Source: Larix sibirica (taxonomy: Eukaryota > Streptophyta > Pinopsida > Pinales > Pinaceae). From it: a stretch of DNA of 21,775 nt. The position numbers were made by a program, and so were the translations under genes. The notes under the pieces were generated by a model, which worked only from the letters and a program-made list of their open reading frames with translations, was not told where the DNA came from and searched no databases. Location: assembly GCA_004151065.3 (NCBI GenBank), contig NWUY0300044404.1, positions 1 through 21,775 on the forward strand. The letters are read 5' to 3'. Positions 19,581 through 21,775 of the stretch are shown in pieces; the stretch's first letter is position 1, and every line of letters starts with the position of its first letter.

Positions 19581-20225
19581 TTAAAAGTAAATAACTCAAA
19601 TTATTTATCAATGTACCAAAACATTTTATAATGCCTTATTTATATAATATGGATTCATTATCATAATTTTCCTCATGAATCCATGATAGATTATGTAGGT
19701 TTCAAAGCCATGGTGAGGGAATATCTCAAGCATAATACTTCTTAGTTTATCTTGAGTTTTGTGATGTAAGAGCAATCTATTGGATGATCTTGAAATGGAA
19801 ATCATATCTACATAATGTAAATTTTCTGACATGGAAATTATATTATTTTTAAAGTCACTTATTAATTTGTATAATTTTTTAATTAAATGTAATTTGTATT
19901 ATTCCCTGTCAAGGTAGGGATTTGCTAACGGATTGTTAGTCAAATTCTTTTGACTTGTAATATTTACTTTTTTTAAAAAAAAAAAAATTAAAGATTTCCA
20001 AAGTTTTTCAAAATTTTGTTATTAAATTTAATATTCTTGAAAATTAAATTAATTTCAACAATTTTTAAAATTCAAAAATTTGATTTTTTGATTTGCCTAA
20101 TACATTTCTGGTGGGAAAACCTTCTTGTTATACACTCATATTTCCAAGTGTTTCCAAATTTCAAAACTCTTTCCGCCCTAAGCATTTGTTGAATGATACA
20201 AACCATCGCATTTTTTGGTTCAAAA
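19581..20225. other. AT-rich flank without recognisable gene
   Basis: No protein or RNA signal is seen. It includes an A-run at about 19975-19987 and several AATT-rich blocks to 20090. It is presumably older genomic DNA or another decayed repeat beyond the right LTR. Confidence 0.5.
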
Positions 20226-20370
20226 TGCACCCATGGGGCAATAAGCCATAACTATCCGATAGAGGCATCGGTGTGATAAGCTGCACTCACATAGCAATAA
20301 GCCATAACCGTCTGGTAGAGGCATCGACGTGATAAGCTGCACCAGCGGGGCAATAAGCCATAACCCTTCG
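20226..20370. repeat. 56-bp tandem repeat, first block
   Basis: Units start at 20226, 20282 and 20338 with a constant step of 56. The core is GGGCAATAAGCCATAAC, then a variable CCG/CTG part, AGAGGCATCG and GTGATAAGCTGCAC. The third unit breaks off at about 20370, where an AT-rich block begins. The minus-strand frame 20220-20465 reads through it in shifting phase and is not a gene. Confidence 0.9.
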
Positions 20371-20601
20371 AAAAAATTTCTTAAAACCAGTATTGAAAGT
20401 TTATGATGTTTTGAAACATCTGTTTTGGTTGAGATTAACTTGGCATTAATTGGAGTTCTTAGCATAATATTTTCTTAAATCATCTTTAATTTTATTTTTA
20501 ATTTACTCTTCATTAATATAATTTTAATAAATACATTCTAATATCATTTTAATCTTCATTAATATCATCTTAATAACTGAATGATAAAATTCATTCGTAA
20601 A

Positions 20602-20735
20602 CTACACTGGCTAAGCAATAAGCAGCACCCGCAAGGCAATAAGCCATAACCCTCTGCAAGAGGCATCAGGGTGATAAGCTGCACCCATGGGGCACTAAAC
20701 CATAACCCAGAGGAATCGGCCATAAGCCATTCGTA
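20602..20735. repeat. 56-bp tandem repeat, second block
   Basis: The same repeat resumes after 230 bases with a partial unit (20602-20623, TACACTGGCTAAGCAATAAG), a full unit at 20624 and a last diverged one from 20680 to about 20735. Spacing from 20624 to 20680 is again 56. The intervening 20371-20601 is AT-rich and has its own short repeat (CTTCATTAATAT at about 20507 and 20552), and could be an insertion that split one array. Confidence 0.85.
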
Positions 20736-20929
20736 CAACTACATATTTATATGGAAAAATGTTCCTCTATAAGAATTTGTTCCTGTACTGTGCTTACGAA
20801 CATTTCCATAGAAGTTGGTCAATGATTGCTAGTTTACTGAGATGCTTCTTCAAGGTTTTCCATTATGATTTCCAAATTTTTCCATGCCATTATTTCCCAT
20901 CAATCCACTTTGTCTCCTCGCCATCCCTC

Positions 20930-21517
20930 TCCGCAACTGAGAAATTCAACAACAGAACATTCTCCGGTAAGAATCACTTGCCAAGAATAGTTGCAGTTGC
21001 AGCAACACACATGCAGAACTTGTGTCGACGAGAACTTGCTTTGCAAAGCCCAATGCCAGAGTTTACCCCCATAATCGGAGGAGCAAATTGGGGATCAATG
21101 TGCTCAAGGATGACCAATCCCTCACGTTGTTTGATTCATTTTTTTTCAATATCCTCACGCCTTGTGGTTTCACTCCCGAGTGGACGCTCACACTACATAA
21201 ATATGGACTCTATTTGTACAATGGCCTCATTCTATTCATCCCCTTAGTTGAAAATTTGGGTGGCTCCTTGTATCTATCTGCCATTTTGACCTTTGTTTCT
21301 GATGGCCATAATCTACTTTTTTTATGGCACCACCGCTTATGCTCTCCTTCACACTATCATTGTTGATGGCAAAGTTGATTTGGATGTCAACCTAGTTGCT
21401 TTGCATATAGATCACACCAATAATGTGCTTGCTACAACTACCATTGATCATACTTTGATTTTATGTGATAGTTTAATCCATGCCAAAGTGTGTTTGGAGG
21501 GATTTCTCGTTCTTTAA
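20930..21517 (+). pseudogene. Frameshifted gene-like remnant of unknown family
   Basis: Three overlapping open frames share this stretch, which is less AT-rich than its surroundings. The first (to 21247) has SATEKFNNRTFSGKNHLPRI and VAVAATHMQ. The second, from about 21013, reads RSKLGINVLKDDQSLTLFDS, then FTPEWTLTLHKYGLYLYNGL and a hydrophobic ILFIPLVENLGG segment. The third, from about 21320, reads YGTTAYALLHTIIVDGKVDL and DVNLVALHIDH. A smooth hand-over from frame to frame suggests one former gene with two frameshifts. A chloroplast-transit-like Ser/Thr/Arg-rich start is possible. I do not recognise the family. It could also be a retroelement fragment. A host gene is not claimed. Confidence 0.35.
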
Positions 21518-21775
21518 ATCTTGCCAACACACCGGTGATGATAGTACTATCTTCTACACCTTCTGCATATTCTAGAAATCTTAAGGTAGATTGGTCCAAT
21601 CCTCCATGATATTCTCTTTACTTTGTAGCATGAGGGTTGGGAAGCAGTTGTGCCTTCTAGGATCATTATGCATATGTTTTGTGTGATGGGTTTTACTAAA
21701 TACTTTAAACCCTAACCAGGATCTACTCCTATGCAAGAAAATTAAACTTAATGCACAGCGGAACTTAGAAATTAA
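21518..21775. other. Window end, no recognisable gene
   Basis: No gene or repeat array is visible. The last bases include GCACAGCGGAACTTAG, which loosely resembles GCGCGGAATGATAAAA near 27 at the window start; the match is too short to interpret. Confidence 0.4.

Noticed and set aside
20220-20465. Minus-strand 81-codon frame with a repeated pattern
   Set aside because: It is a translation of the 56-bp tandem repeat; since 56 is not a multiple of three the units read in different phases.

Overview
The window reads as intergenic DNA of a seed plant with a large, repeat-filled genome. A gymnosperm or conifer fits best, because a very long and heavily decayed Ty3/gypsy element is still recognisable end to end. 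It is AT-rich and has no long open frame that looks like an intact host gene. Names of organism and lineage are inference; no search was run.

The backbone is one old LTR retrotransposon on the + strand, about 110-19580. The left LTR (about 110-934) and right LTR (about 18772-19580) align along their whole length, including a shared TATA box. After the left LTR come a primer-binding-site-like stretch (941-959), a gag remnant (965-2560), a protease with DSG (3049-3057), an extra RNase H-like domain (3650-4200), reverse transcriptase (4440-5290), the usual RNase H (5290-5720) and integrase (5960-7137). Every domain has stops and frameshifts. Both reverse transcriptase catalytic Asp positions inspected and the first integrase Asp are changed, so the copy is dead. 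A further decayed reading frame of unknown function (15430-18754), with a coiled coil near its C-terminal part, lies just upstream of a polypurine tract and the right LTR.

Between integrase and this 3' frame lie 8.3 kb that pol does not explain. They hold a degenerate 66-bp repeat (8650-8835), a long direct repeat present twice (9248-11500 and a shortened copy at 12234-12989), both ending in (TA)n, several short tandem duplications, two exon-like open segments with splice-like borders on opposite strands (11539-11652 + and 13299-13539 -), and a 49-bp minisatellite (13881-14210). This interval probably contains nested insertions and captured fragments, but it could partly be native to a very large element.

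Inside the 3' frame sit a 90-bp tandem duplication (16852-17016) and a 67-bp inverted repeat with a 25-bp loop (17164-17322), one arm of which is coding. Right of the element come AT-rich DNA, a 56-bp tandem repeat broken by an AT-rich block (20226-20735), and a frameshifted gene-like remnant (20930-21517) of unknown identity.
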